From positions 2,227,544-2,291,543 of the forward strand of contig NC_045151.1 of NCBI RefSeq assembly GCF_008831285.2: a stretch of DNA of 64,000 bases, written 5' to 3'. Of this stretch, positions 26,868 to 40,168 are shown in pieces. The notes under the pieces are model-generated. The model ran no database searches. It saw nothing but the letters and a program-made list of their open reading frames with translations, and was not told where the DNA came from. A program made the translations under genes and the position numbers. Numbering within the stretch: the first letter of the stretch is position 1; each line of letters opens with the position of its first letter. The DNA comes from Nymphaea colorata (lineage: Eukaryota; Streptophyta; Magnoliopsida; Nymphaeales; Nymphaeaceae).

Positions 26868-27037
26868 GGGGTTGTTTGGCATCCATAACAGATTGAGATT
26901 GTTATTGTTCAATGACCTTACTCTAAAATTTGAGGTAGATTTAGAGAACACTATGTGATAGTGTTCCATGAATCCACCCAAGTTTTGAGGCAGTTTCATT
27001 GGATAGTAACAAATTGTTATGGATGCCAAGCGACCTC
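26868..27037. mobile_element. Tourist-like (PIF/Harbinger) MITE
   Basis: A 170-bp element with terminal inverted repeats GGGGTTGTTTGGCATCC and, inverted at the right end, GAGGTCGCTTGGCATCC (14 of 17 bases match). Pairing continues into CATAACA. It is flanked by TAA on both sides (26865-26867 and 27038-27040), the 3-bp target duplication of PIF/Harbinger elements. It has no coding capacity. Confidence 0.8.
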
Positions 27038-27442
27038 TAAGGGAATTTTTCCTTTGATTATCATGGCCAAGACCAGTCAGGTTTTTCAAACTACAAAGTT
27101 TATGCAAATGATGTGGAAACAAGGGAGTAAGCATTTCTGCAACCGTCGAAAAATTTTGCGTATGTCTCCATCTCTACAAGGAGCTTCCTGATCTGATCTC
27201 TGATGCAGGATCTTTTAGAAGCTCCACAAAGATGAGAACACTCCTTCCCACCCAGGTCCTGAAGCAGTCCTCAACCCCAAGGGCGTGGGGGAAGGGCTTG
27301 GGCCACTTCGAAGATCCCCTATCGACAACATACTAGAAATAAAGGCATTCAATCATATCTCCCTTTGGCACACCTTCATCTTATTCTTGAAATCACCTCC
27401 ATCACCAGTAAGAGTAGATGCTGGTATAAGAGATGTAAACAT

Positions 27443-27620
27443 TAGCGGACCCAGAAATTTTAGTTGGAGGGGCACTAATTGAATAACTTCAATTCTTTTG
27501 ACGGCATTTATATATATACAAGCAATCAAATATTCTAAAACAACAATATGAAATTAAACAAATTTTGCAAGGCTCATGTGGGCAACTGCCCACACTAGCT
27601 CTCATGTGGCTCTGCCACTG
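27443..27620. repeat. Dispersed 'GGCGGAGCCAGAA...TGGCTCTGCC' repeat copy
   Basis: Begins agcggacccagaaatttt and ends tgtggctctgccactgg, so the ends are roughly inverted. The centre is AT-rich with a short (TA)n tract. Same family as the fragment at 12145-12320. Confidence 0.5.
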
Positions 27621-29422
27621 GACGTAAACATGTAAACCTCTTTTACTATAAACTTCTCGCCTTTCTTTCTATTCAAGGATATCGTGATAAGGCAACTGAT
27701 CACTGGTCTGACCCAGGCTGCTAGGAAGCCCAAAAGAAAGCATATTTGTGTTAAAGGACTTTCCATGATACTCTATCATGTATTGTTGCGCCCCAAATCT
27801 TTTTTAAAGAAATTATGCGCAAATATAGATGTGTAAGCGAGTGAAATCTTGGTCACTAAGAATATAAGGGCGTTTAACTTTCTTTGTATTGTATTGTCTA
27901 CAGCTCAATAAACTTTATCTCTTATGACAAGAACAGAATGTCAGATGTGATATGTATGTGTCAGCTTTGATTGGAGACTTGAGGAGTAGGCGTGATGTGA
28001 TCACATAATTTTTTTATACCACCATGTTGCAGCAGTAAAATTTTGTATGGTTGTTCAAAATTTTGATCGTAAGAAATGTTCCCATCATGTTCTGAGAACA
28101 AAAAATGTTTTGGACTAGTTTCATTAATAGTTACAAATAACATTTTCACATTTTAAATGGCAATATTTTTTCTGGTATAATATGGTGAACTTGAAAAAAA
28201 AGGAAAAGGTACAAGAAAAATATGGTAATTTTTTTTTAAATTTTAAAATCATAAAAATTAGGAAAATATAAAATAACTGAGAAACTAATAAGACAATATA
28301 AAAAAACTAAGTAGATAAGCAAAAACTAAAAATGACAAAAATGTGAAATGCATGTTCTTTTTTGGATACGCCTTACTGAATACTGAGGTTTGTTATTTTT
28401 TAAATTGTGAAATATCATATAAACTATATTAAATATACACTAAATACTTATATTACATATTATTCGATTTTAGTTGTTGAAAAAAATGAACATGAAGTTC
28501 CGACATATTAATCTTCTTCATTTATATGTAAAAAAAATGTATTCTTCATTTACATATAGAAAAAATGTATTATAAAAATTTATGACCTAACCCAGTTGCC
28601 AAGTCAACTTTCTGATGACCCAATGTTCAATTGATCTGAGTTTGAACCACGGCTTCACCAAGTATCCTCAGCACAACTGATGCTGGAACTCTCCCATTAC
28701 ACTTGTCCGTCCTCAAACTAAAAGGGATGACCCACAACTTCAAATATCCTGGGTTGGTCCCCCATTACTAGACATAGCATCTTACTTGGAAGTTTCCTTC
28801 CTTACTCTGCGCCAAAGAAAAGCATCTCATAGAGACCAAATTTATTTAAATAATCCTTCAAAAGTTTTAGATTTGAGAGGCACTAATATGTAATAAATTA
28901 AATTGTAAAAGGGTACCAATATGTAAACAAGGTAGACTATGTGGGTCTGCGTGGACAGCAGCACTAAGAGCTACTAAAATAGAAAGAAGTTAGCTTTTGG
29001 GTCCTACTTAATATGAATTATTTATTTTCATGTGCTGAACTTACAAAAATTTGTTTCTTAAAACTATTTGGGAACCATAATTGTCAAAGAATTGAATGGG
29101 AACAACCCATTCATGACATAAAAAGATAGAATTAAAATCCACAAAGCTAATTGAGGAAAGGACCGCACATAGTTAGAGCTTGTGCACCACCCTAAGGAAT
29201 CTTGGTAGAGATATGCACAGGTTTATGGTTCTCTATTCCCAATAGCAAAGCAAGCACGAGGAAGTTTCAGAGAAGTTGCGCCCTCTGTTCCTTTTTATCT
29301 CCCTCGCGGCATCCTTCACTGTTCTGCTTTTTCTCTTCTTTTCCTTCAAACGAGAGAGAAAAGAGAGAGAGAATCTGAGAGGAGAGAAGAGAAAGAGAGA
29401 GGAAACAAAGAGAAACAGAGAG

Positions 29423-31715
29423 ATGGGCTGTGTCCCCTCGACGTCCATGACAGGAGATGGGAACACAAGACGACTTACAAGTGTTGATCATGAACGTGGA
29501 GACATCAACCACGGTAGCGGCGGCAGAAGAAATGCACTTGTTGACTCGTCTACGACAGGAGGCACCAGCAGCCACGGCTCTATCGCTATGGCCACGGCAG
29601 CGACGAATGGGGCAGGCGGTCGTGCCGCGGCGCATCTTGACAGGCGGAGGGTCAGCCAGAAGTACGGGTTTATCCCCGATAATTATTCCTCCCTCGAACA
29701 GGTCTCTCTCTCTCTCTTATATATACATATATAGATTACTTGTTACTTGTTAAAGACTTTTTTGCTTTAAATAACAGAAAACAACAAGCCATTATCAAGG
29801 CTCCTTTGTGGTGAGGATGATATATAAGAAATGAATAATTCAGAGCCAGGTTAAGATTCAACAAACTTAGAGCAGGGAGAACGAACCAATGAGAGAAAGA
29901 GAAGCGAGAGAGAAAGAAAAATGAGGTTGGAAAATCCAGTTCAGAAAATGAGACTTGTTTAAGCCAATCTCCACTAGTTTTCTGGATTCCTAATCTGAAG
30001 GAGAGCAAAATATTTGAGAAGAGCAAAATACAATGAATTAAGTTTATTTTGGAGACCTCTCTCTCTCTCCTTTTATATATATATATATATATATATTGCT
30101 AAAGGACACTGTTGTAGAAAATTTCATTTTTTAAAAGGTATAATGTATATAAATAAGAAAATAATTGTAAGACAACCATAAAGAAAATGAAGAAACATTT
30201 TGTACGCAGAGAAAAAAAAAGGTCACATGCTGAACTATATTTTTTTCTAAAAAGAAATATTATGTAATATCTAAAGTTTTCACGTAGGCCAGTGAAGATT
30301 TTTGTGAGGCCAAGCGAGGTCCAAACCGAGCCGACCACAGATTGCACTAAAAAAAGCACGTACGTACGTTCGTTCCCTTCCTTTCCCTTCTCGGATGTTG
30401 CAGGAGGGTGGCAGGAGCCTGCCAGTAGTCACGGTGAGCTGGTGGCCTCCCCTTCTCTATCGAAGAGCTCCATTCAATTAATGCTGCTCGATTGACAGAA
30501 CACTCTCAAAGGGAAGGGAAGAGTAAGGGTTTCGAGGCCGGAGAATTTGGCCGTCCAAACCCAAATAGAGAAATCCATAAATAATGGTATACCCAATGCA
30601 TACTATTTTAATGGAAAAAATAAAGTATTCTGTTCAACTACTCGTGTCATGTACTCACTAAAAAATAAGTGATGCTTAGTCTTGCAAACATACTATTAGT
30701 ATGACAATTTTATCAGCCATCAGATACTACCCGATAATCAAAGGGTTTCTTGGTATTTGGAACACAGTCTTCCATCAATGCATCCATTATTTGTGCTTGA
30801 AACGATAAAAGCTTTCAATTGATGTCAGGTAATCAGTTGGAACTTATATTCCCATATGACTGAAAAAGCTATAGAGAAGAATGTTATACAAAAATGCCTC
30901 TAGATCTAAAAAAGAAACCCCCCATCCCTAAAGGGAAAATATGGAAGGGGAAAAAGTTTCCTTGTTCACATTAAGATCCATAACTTTTTCCTTTCTTTTT
31001 TGCAGATGATAAATGTTTTTTTTTTTTTATCTAAATATGGATGTTTTGATAGGTCTAGCGGGTAGCAGACCTAGAAATTTTCGGATAAAAGATATAATTT
31101 TCATTTTTCAAGGGGCACAATATATATAAATAAGCAAAAAAAAATGTATACACTTATACAAAAACAAAAATATTTTAGAGCTGGTGTGGGCAACTACCTG
31201 TATGTGGCTCGGCTATTGGGTCCAGCTCTAGTTCCATTTGGCCTTTGCTAAAATTCTACTTGATCGAGTCTAAGAAAACCAGAGTTGATTTTTGATGTTT
31301 TTTTCTGAAACCAAACCATAGCTTTGTAGCAATATAGTTGATAAAGTCCTCTTTCTTCCAAATCCGTTGCACGATTAATTACACCAAGGCTACATTTGGA
31401 TTTTTCTCAATTGGATCTGGAAGAGTAACCATATACTTATGTTACACATCTAAAACCAAATTGTGACTCAATAAACAAAAACATCGTACGTATATGTATG
31501 TATGTTTCTTTGTGCATAATTGGTCGACCCAGGTCTGAACATTCATGATTAATGTCATTTTTTTCACCCAACTTTTTCTCTCATTCTCTCACATACTTTT
31601 TTTCTCTCACATAATCTATATGTGAATAGACTGATAACTGTGAAAGTTTGATGAGTAATAACTTTTTCTTTTTTGTTTTTTTTTTCAATCACAATAAATA
31701 TCTAGTACTTACTTT

Positions 31716-31748
<33 letters not shown>

Positions 31749-31756
31749 GAGAGAGA

Positions 31757-31794
<38 letters not shown>

Positions 31795-31823
31795 CAATCA
31801 CAATAAATATCTAGTACTTACTT

Positions 31824-31869
<46 letters not shown>

Positions 31870-33157
31870 GTATATATATATATATGTGAAAGAAAGAGAG
31901 ATTAGAAAAACTTGTCCTAAAATGGCGGATAACAATAGAATTATGTCGTTTGAGTGAGCAAGATGAACTCCCATGCCAGAGTGAGATGAAATTAGGTCCT
32001 TACATCTCCCCACCCCAGGATCAAAGGCTGCATGAGTTTCTGTATCTGAGCCCACTCGGCCACTTTACATGTCAACTAGTGCCAGCGAGTGCAACACTTC
32101 CTTTCCATTGACATGAGAAATAGATGCTTATGCTCAGAGGCGGAGTCAGAAATTTTTCATGAGGAGGACCAAATTAAAGTTTCTAAATTTTGACATGAGC
32201 CGAAATAACATTTTCAAAATTTTTATATAAGACAAGTAAAATTTTCTGAATTTTTTTTTGAGGTGGGGCCAGGTTCCATGCGCCACCTCAAACTAAACCT
32301 ACATCCCGCGAACAATAGAATGAGTCAATAGATCAGGTGATAACTGAACCCAACTGAATGGGTCCCGATTGTATTTAGCATTGGGCGAAGTGATCCAACT
32401 GACATTTTGATTAGTTTCATTACATGTGTTATAGTCTCATATTGCTTAGCAGAAGTAGAAGGTCATGAATGGTGGGCTGAGAATCTGAGATGACTAAGAT
32501 ACACAAGTACAGGTCACAGCAGCAATAAGGGAAGCAGGAGTGGAATCTTCAAACCTTATAGTGGGAATCGATTTCACCAAGAGCAATGAGTGGACAGGTA
32601 AATTTTCACACACATGCACGTCATTTTGCACATACAAACACACACATATACTTGTACATTCCCGACAATTATCAGTTTGCGCAATATGAGTTGAATCTTA
32701 CAAACTTGTATATATGTATATATATATACATATACCTCTCAATATTTCCAGTTGTTTTTCATGAGTTTAAATTATATAGACAGATGCAGAAAGAATGAAC
32801 ATATAATAGGAAAACATTTTCAAAATTTGATACCTAAATTACATATTATGAGTTGAGAAACATAAAATCTTTGGGAGGCGTTAAGTATTTTAGTGTTGCA
32901 TGAATCTATCTCAAGATTGACACATAAATGTATATAGAACTGAGACATGGTTCCAGTTAACGAATGCCCTCAATGTTTAATACTTAATAAAATATAATTT
33001 TATGTAATAGAGTTCTTTTATTCTTAAAAACTTCATTAGTGTATTCATTTATAAAATTGCATTTATAAAAAAATGGCACTCATAGTGTTTTCAGACCAGG
33101 AATATATATATAATTGCATTGATAAAGAATAGCACTCATAGTGTTTTCAGACCATGA

Positions 33158-33247
<90 letters not shown>

Positions 33248-36200
33248 CGCAAATTGACTAATTATTATTTTTTTATGCAGGGAAAAATTCCTTCGGTAAC
33301 AAAAGCCTGCATGCAACTGATGCGGGGACGCCCAATCCGTACGAGCAAGCGATCGCTATAATAGGGAAGACTTTGGCCCCTTTCGATGAAGACAACCTCA
33401 TTCCATGTTTTGGTTTTGGAGATGGTCAGTTATTGTTTTACCACAAATCTTGCGGTTTTTACGTACGAATAGATCAAGGCTCGATAGTCAAATGCCCTCT
33501 TAGGTGCATGTTAGATCTATCAAGAACGCTCCCGGCCACTTAATTTGTCCATAAAAAAAGAAAAGAAAAAAAAGTAGGTAAATGTTAAGTGATTGAAGAG
33601 TCTTCAGTATTATGTTGAGAACATAGCAAGCGGAAGGGTTATCTGAAAATCAATGGATATATATATATATATTATACACACATACACAAGTCGATTATCG
33701 ATTTGACAATTTATTCTCCCGTAGTTGTTCGTTATTCTTGTTGAAGTACTTACTCGCACTTCTTTCTGTCACTTTACTTTCTTTTTCTTTGTGTTTAGCA
33801 ACGACCCACGATGAAGCAGTATTTAGCTTTCACAGTGATCACAGACCTTGCCATGGTTTCGAGGAAGTGCTGCAATGCTATCGCCAAATATTACGCAACT
33901 TGAAATTAGCTGGTAGGCTTTATGATTCATATATTACATATGTGAAATTTCGGTTGGCTTTCTCAGCGTTCTTTCAAGCTTGCTTGCTTGAAGTTCATAG
34001 TTATTTATATTCAGAAATCCTACATTATAAGTTCATAGTTATTTATATTCAGAAATCCTACATTATGTTGGTTGCTCAAGTCCCGGAAATGTTACAGCTT
34101 ACGCACTTTAAGGTTGTGTTTGGTTCACGACAGATTTGAGATCACTAGGATTTTAGACCTTTGGTCAGAAACCCCCACCCTCCCCAATAATCGGACCGTA
34201 ATCTTACGGGTTTTTTTTTACATGTAATGTGGATTTAATATCCACAGTACTAAAAGTCTCTGTTTGTTGATTTTACAATACACACCTTTTAATGCAGCCC
34301 TGGATCTCAGATCCAAGGCTATCAAACTCTACCTTAGCTTTTAACAATTCTTGCTTCATCAGTAGTCTTGCTTGAAAGGATCCTAAGAGAAAATCGGTTG
34401 TAAGAATTTTTTTTGAACTTTTGGTGGGAGACGAAGGAGATAAAGGTTCAATTAGACCAGTCAGTGAGGATGCTAACCTGTCGCATTCAGGCCAGATGTA
34501 GGTTACACCTGCCCAACGTGATTGGAGCCGGCTTATTCAGAGCCTGGTTCAGGTCCAGACTCAAGTTGTGATTATGCACATAATTTGCATGGTGCTGGTG
34601 TATTTTTATTGAATATTAGTCTGATAGATTTTTTTTTTATTAACATGTTAGGTTTGTGCACAAAAAACATACAAAATCCAATTTCTGATTAGCCATTGGA
34701 TCCTCTTTCTTTTGTCAAATCCCACTAGACCAATTCTGATCTGGTTCTGTAATAACAGAAGCCAGATCTATAGATCTCTATTTGCTAGACATCCAAACAC
34801 TGATGATCAGCTTATGTTCAGTGGGAAAGCTATATTCCTTACTAGTTTGTCACACACGCACACACAACCACACAACCACATAAAAGCATATGGTGGGAGT
34901 ATGCAAGCTGAAACCTATGGTAACCTATATCATTTCTAAAGGTAATCATACAGGCCATTCAATTGATTGATAAAAAGCAAGCACTTAATTTTGATTGATC
35001 ACAACACATTATCGGTGCTTTGGGAAGGTTCCATAATCAACAACAAGAAATTTTTGTGAAGTTTTCCCATCCTTGGTCATATTTTTCGTAAAAAGGTGCA
35101 GCTCATTAAGTGCTATCTTAAGTGAATAGTGTATAGCACAATCTCTTAGACAGAAGAAATGTTGAATTTATTAGATGAGGAGCATGTGTGATCTCCTGTT
35201 GCATGTTGTACGGGATTTGAGATGACAGCAGTGACTTGATCTCTGTTCAACATGATTGCTCATAATTGTTACCACAAAAATTCACTACCATCCCACTTTT
35301 CCTTGTCTTAATTGAAACAAATTGTCCTCCAGGGTCCCTTTACTATAACCTATGGGAAAAAGTTCTTGCATAAATTGGTTTGTTCTTAAACTGAATAAAC
35401 AAACTTCCAAATAGCACCTATGTAAACATTGTTATCAAGCTCATGAGGAATAAGAACCTTGGTTCTACATCTCGAGCTTTTACATGGTTTTGCCCTCACA
35501 GAGCATAGCTTTTCCATTCTCCCATATGCCAGGTCCAACATCTTTTGCACCGGTAATTGAAGCATCCATAGACATTGTTGAAAAAAGTGGTGGGCAGTAT
35601 CATGTTCTAGTCATACTTGCAGATGGGCAGGTGTGTGATCTCGATTCTACTTGGGCATTAATTTATTTCTGTATTTCCTACAATCTTCCAATAATGGTCA
35701 AGACAACTATATATCAATTATGATATTCAGGTCACAAAAAGTGTTGACACGATGCCTAGCTCACTTAGCCCACAGGAGGAGAAGACAATCAATGCAATAG
35801 CGCTTGCAAGGTATTGCTGTGTCCTCCCCTGTTCTGTTGATGAAATTTGGGTTTCATGTAGTATCTATCAATCATGAAGCTAATTCCTTTCTTGTCGGGT
35901 CAACATGGAATAGATAACCAACACATAAAATCAGTCACTTGCATACAAGCAGTCTGCTTCTTTGGTAAAGGCTACTTGTAGTTGTCACCAAGCTTAAGGG
36001 ACATCATAATTCAAAACTTGGCGAGAAATGAATTTTTGTCATAATGTCCAACTTGTACATTCTTTAGTAGAAGGAAGGTCTAGTAATTGAATGAAGTACC
36101 GACTACTTCCTTTCCAAAGATTCCATCCCTAGAAAAATGAAACACGGTGTAGTAATTGAATGAAGCATTGACTACTTCCTCTCCCAAGGCTCTACCTCAA

Positions 36201-38272
36201 AAAAAAAAAAGGGAAACACAGTGTAGTTAGTGGGCCCTAAGTACTTGATGCAAGCTAGTGAACCAAATTAACCTATTGCCATTGATGGAGAAGGGACCGA
36301 TCAAGAATATACAATTGGTGTGACATCTCCTTAATACTGAAGGAAGGACACAATATTTTATTGTACCACCTACAGGCCAGAGAGAGAGTACTTCTAAACA
36401 ATGAAGAGCAAGAGAAATACCTCTTCTTAACGAGTATTTAAAAAGAAAAGACCTTCTTGACAAGTAATACCTTGGCAGCTTAATTGCTTGGGAGTGAATT
36501 CCTATATACTACTTGTGGAGACAAACTGTCATCAAATTGTTTGGTTTTCTGCATTCAGCTCTTATCCTCTATCAATAGTTCTGGTTGGAGTTGGAGATGG
36601 ACCTTGGGAAGATATGAAGGAATTCGATGATAAAATTCCAGCTCGTGTATTTGACAACTTTCAGGTAGCGAATCACATTGATGTCTCACACCTTCATGAC
36701 ATCAAATCGTCAATTAGATTTCTAACGGCAGAGCATAATTACTTTTTATCATCCATGCAGTTTGTTAATTTCACAAACATCATGTCAAAGAATGGAAGTT
36801 CTATTGAAAAAGAAGCAGCCTTTGCACTTGCAGCACTCATGGAGATTCCCATTCAGTACAAAGCTATTATGGAGCTTGGCCTTCTCGGGTATTGAATCTG
36901 TTCTAAATTCGTTGAAGCATGAATTTTGGTACAAACAGGAAACAATGACTATACTGCATAGAGTATTTTCGGGCTTAACATTTTATTACATTATGTGGTG
37001 ATGTCACTTTTATGCTCCATATAAAATCCCACCACCACCACCACCTTCTTGTCTTCTCTATTGATGATGTAAGTTAACTGTCATCTTTTTGGTAAGGTGA
37101 TATTTCAAGCATGCATCATTTATGTGGAAGGGTACAAGCATGTCAAAGTATAGGTCTTTGTGCGCATATACACATATCATGTACATTGAACATAACAAAT
37201 TATAGCTTTTTTATGCGTTATGAGTCCATATACGTTTTAAATTCACAAAAACTAACTAGATGAATGTGATATTCGTTTCCAAAAAGCCTAGGAATTAGCT
37301 TAAAATTTTGTGTCTAACATGAATTTCTATAAGCTTAAGATCATATGCTTGGCCATCCTTATAAAAATATGATGTTTGCATAGGAAAATTTTGATGGTTT
37401 AAATTGATTCTTATGTTTGTAGACACGAAAACATTATATCCATGTTATCTGTTTCGTGAAATGACACCTCTATATTAGAGCTTACCTGAGCATCCAATTT
37501 CATATCATCAATGTCATACCAAATCATTGTTGCCTTGCACAAGTTGTAATTTTTCTCACTTTGAGGCAATTATGCATGACCTATGTGCATGATCTGGATA
37601 CAATGTCAGCCATGTGACTGGGAAATCGAAGAGAGTGATAGCACGTCCACCTCCTGGTGGTCGACCTCGTTTTGAGTCGATGCAGGAGACTACCCGCCAG
37701 ACCGACTCACAATCAACAACTAATGAAAGAGCGAATCAGGCAAGTGATTGAACTCTGTCCTTGTCAGATAGGTTTTTGATGTTCCAAGTTTATCGTCTAT
37801 TGTCTTGTTTCTTTTGAATTCATTATTTTATTTGGTGCAGGCATGCCCCATATGCTTGACTAATTCTATGGACATGGCCTTCGGATGTGGGCACATGGTA
37901 AGATCTGCAAATACCACTAACTTTCCTTGTCATTAGGACAGTTCCTTAATAACTCCGCTATTATATTCTTATTAGAAGTCAAAAATTATATAATTAGAAA
38001 GGGAATAGAGAAAAGAAATGTGGCGTACATGGTGTTGCCAAACACAAAAGCTCATTTTCATCTTCTATTATTGTGCTGGTATAAGGATCTAACAATTCCT
38101 TATTGTCAAGGATGTAACTAAAAGGAAGTTTTGTTGAACAATAAAGTTGTGCGCTGACATCAAATTTATTTATTTTTTTTCTTAGACATGTAGAGAATGT
38201 GGAGAAAATTTGAGAACATGCCCAATATGTCGTGCTGTCATTCAAACACGCTTGAGATTGTACAGTGGATGA
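29423..38272 (+). CDS. RGLG-type E3 ubiquitin-protein ligase (vWA/copine + RING)
   Basis: Eleven exons: 29423-29701, 32513-32597, 33281-33424, 33799-33912, 35533-35630, 35731-35810, 36559-36664, 36761-36888, 37610-37739, 37841-37897 and 38186-38272, coding 435 aa. MGCVPS at the start is an N-myristoylation signal, suggesting plasma-membrane attachment. The copine/vWA domain spans about 75-340, with the metal site D113-x-T115-x-S117 in [10 protein letters not shown], and [19 protein letters not shown] and [16 protein letters not shown] linker rich in Pro/Arg/Gln follows. The C-terminal C3HC4 RING is CPICLTN...CGHMTCREC...CPIC (Cys390 to Cys422). Arabidopsis RGLG proteins act in K63-linked ubiquitination and in auxin, drought and ABA responses. 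All introns are GT-AG except the ninth (37740-37840), which begins GC. Confidence 0.95.
31063..31220. repeat. Dispersed repeat copy in RGLG intron 1
   Basis: Same AT-rich family as the element at 27443-27620, running from gcagacctagaaatttt to tatgtggctcggctattgg. Its duplicate lies at about 41404-41567. Confidence 0.45.
31683..31886. repeat. Tandem duplicated (GA)n(TA)n microsatellite unit
   Basis: A unit of about 109 bp (tcaatcacaataaatatctag... then GA repeats, then TA repeats) occurs at 31683-31791 and again at 31792-31886. The matching part of the downstream segmental copy (about 42000-42050) is much shorter, so the expansion followed the duplication or was lost there. Confidence 0.85.
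32138..32290. repeat. Dispersed repeat copy upstream of RGLG exon 2
   Basis: Starts aggcggagtcagaaattttt and ends in a ggtggggccaggttcc / gcgccacctc region. Related copies are at 42244-42421 and, reversed, at 13291-13411. Confidence 0.5.
33055..33158. repeat. Tandem repeat of ~60 bp unit
   Basis: The phrase gcactcatagtgttttcagacca occurs twice, with similar flanks (attgcatt-ataaa), just before the long AT microsatellite in RGLG intron 2. Confidence 0.75.
33161..33242. repeat. Long (TA)n microsatellite in RGLG intron 2
   Basis: About 41 uninterrupted TA units ending only 38 bases before the acceptor of exon 3. Confidence 0.95.
33991..34066. repeat. Perfect 38-bp tandem duplication in RGLG intron 4
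   Basis: The 38-bp unit starting aagttcatagttattt occurs twice head to tail with no difference seen. Confidence 0.9.
34111..34333. mobile_element. MITE-like element in RGLG intron 4
   Basis: The left end AGGTTGTGTTTGG pairs inverted with the right end CAAACTCTACC, and inner GAGATC / GATCTCAGATCC also pair. It is flanked by TTA-like trinucleotides (34108-34110 and 34334-34336). Fits a degenerate Tourist-like element. Confidence 0.5.
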
Positions 38273-39236
38273 GGTAAGGGCACTTAATTTCCTATGCATT
38301 TGAAGCCCAAAGTTCAAAACAGGAGCACTTAAATCATACAAAAATATGTGCACTTGCACTTGGAAGACTTAAATTTTAAGGCTTTAAGTTTGTCCTCAAA
38401 AGCCATCTCCTCATGGTATACCTAGAAGGTGGTGGCTCTTGGATTGCTTTATTTGATAATAGATAAGGTTATTTAGTGTCATCCTATATACAATGGTTTG
38501 AAATATCTGAAAGTTATCATGTTATACCACCTACAATAAGTATGTAAGAGTTGTTTTTTTGCATTTGGATCATAAAGAGCACATTAGTATGGTCAATTTT
38601 TTCAACAAAAAAAAAAAATTGTGAGGTAGAGTTACACAAAAGATTATGCTATCTCATTGCATCTAGTTTTAATTTTGAAAAGTGAGCTGACATCAACCAA
38701 TTTATGTCAAGATAGATTGATGTAGGTGTTGAACTCTTATCCTTTTTCAAGTCTCGAGTCTTACCCTTACCCAAGTGGGCGGGAAGCTTCTTGACATGAA
38801 ACATCCTCTCCGTCTAGCATCTTGTACAGCAGGGAAAGAGAAAGAAAGTTGTGTATGCACAGTCACAGTGAAAGAAGAAAAGACATTTTGATAATTTGTT
38901 ACAAAGAAATGTGTCTCTTTTGTTTTCAGTGTGAATTAAGTGTATTTTTGTTGTTAACGTGCATGAAAGTTTTTAGATCGCATAAAATAAAAGAAAAGGA
39001 TGGAGAATCGAAGGGAAGCGGAAGCAATCGGTTTCGAGATAAGGTGCGAATGCCATTTATTTAAGGGGACAAGGTTGTGAAACACGCCTCAATGTTCTAA
39101 GATATAACAATGATGTCATTACTTGGAGGTACGCAAGCGGTTTGCGTCAGCTAACAGATCATACTTGAGCTGTATGAAATCTCAATCTTATGATGTACAT
39201 GGGCTTTGCAAAGTACAAAATGGTTCATTGTAATTA
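38273..39236. other. Spacer between RGLG and its truncated copy
   Basis: Likely 3' UTR of the RGLG gene, then AT-rich DNA. No ORF resembles a protein. This is all that separates the intact gene from the duplicated 5' end. Confidence 0.6.
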
Positions 39237-39419
39237 GGTTTATGGTTCTCTATTCCCAATAGCAAAGCAAGCACGAGGAAGTTTCAGAGAAGTTGCGCCC
39301 TCTGTTCCTTTTTATCTTCCTCGCAGCATCTTCACTGTTCTCTGCTTTTTCTCTTCTTTTCCTTAAACGAGAGAGAAAAGAGAGAGAGAATCTGAGAGAA
39401 GAGAGAAGAGAAAAAGAGA

Positions 39420-39423
<4 letters not shown>

Positions 39424-39477
<54 letters not shown>
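39424..39477. repeat. (AG)n microsatellite directly before duplicated exon 1
   Basis: About 27 AG units run right up to the ATG of the duplicated RGLG exon 1. The parental copy has only a broken GA-rich tract here. Confidence 0.9.
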
Positions 39478-39481
<4 letters not shown>

Positions 39482-40118
39482 GCTGTGTTCCCTCGACGTC
39501 CATGAACACAAGACGACTTACAAGTGTTGATCATGAACGTGGAGACATCAGCTACGGTAGCGGCGACAGAAGGAATGCACTTGTTGACTCGTCTACGACA
39601 GGAGGCACCAGCAGCCACGGCTCTATCGCTATGGCCACGGCAGCGACGAATGGGGCAGGCGGTCGTGCCGCGGCGCATCTTGACAGGCGGATGGTCAGCC
39701 AGAATTACGGGTTTATCCCCGATAATTATTCCTCTCTCGAACAGGTCTCTCTCTTATATATATATAGTCCTAAGATCTAGATGAGTTTCTTTGAGTCTAC
39801 TTGTTATTTGTTGACGACTGTTTTGCTTTAAACAACAGAAAACAAGGAGCCATTATCAAGGCTCCTTTGTGGAGAAGATGATATATATAAGAAATGAATA
39901 ATTAAGGGACTGGTTAAGATTCAAAATACTTAGAGCAGAGAGAACAAACGAATGAGAGAAAAAGAAGTGAGAGAGTAAGAAAAATGAGGTTGGAAAAACC
40001 AGTTCAGAAAATGAGACTTGTTGAACCGCTCTCCACTAGTTTTTCTGGTTTCCTAATCTTAAGGAGAGAAAAATACAATGAATTAAGTTTATTTTGTTTT
40101 GGTGACCTCTCTCTCTCT

Positions 40119-40121
<3 letters not shown>

Positions 40122-40168
<47 letters not shown>
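40122..40168. repeat. (TA)n microsatellite in duplicated intron 1
   Basis: Corresponds to a shorter (TA)n at about 30075-30096 in the parental copy. Confidence 0.85.

Larger units (their letters stand above)
25634..29422. other. Intergenic between H-protein and RGLG genes
   Basis: The 3' UTR of the H-protein gene is expected in the first ~300 bases. The rest holds a (CT)n(CA)n microsatellite (about 26621-26667), a MITE (26868-27037), a dispersed repeat fragment (27443-27620) and AT-rich DNA at 28150-28560. The GA-rich tract from about 29350 to 29422 is probably the RGLG 5' leader. No other gene is visible. Confidence 0.6.
29219..32838. repeat. Segmental duplication, parental copy (RGLG 5' region)
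   Basis: The stretch from about 29219 (aggtttatggttctctattccc) to about 32838 is matched by 39237-43262 in the same orientation. It covers leader, exon 1, the whole of intron 1, exon 2 and the start of intron 2 of the RGLG gene. Identity is high throughout with several indels; the section after about 30370/40445 differs most. Confidence 0.9.

Noticed and set aside
29267-29635. Minus-strand 122-codon frame opposite RGLG exon 1 (and its copy at 39250-39678)
   Set aside because: Shadow of exon 1; both copies show it only because the exon is duplicated.
33158-33361. 67-codon frame beginning with alternating Tyr-Ile
   Set aside because: Product of the TA microsatellite joined to exon 3 in the wrong frame.
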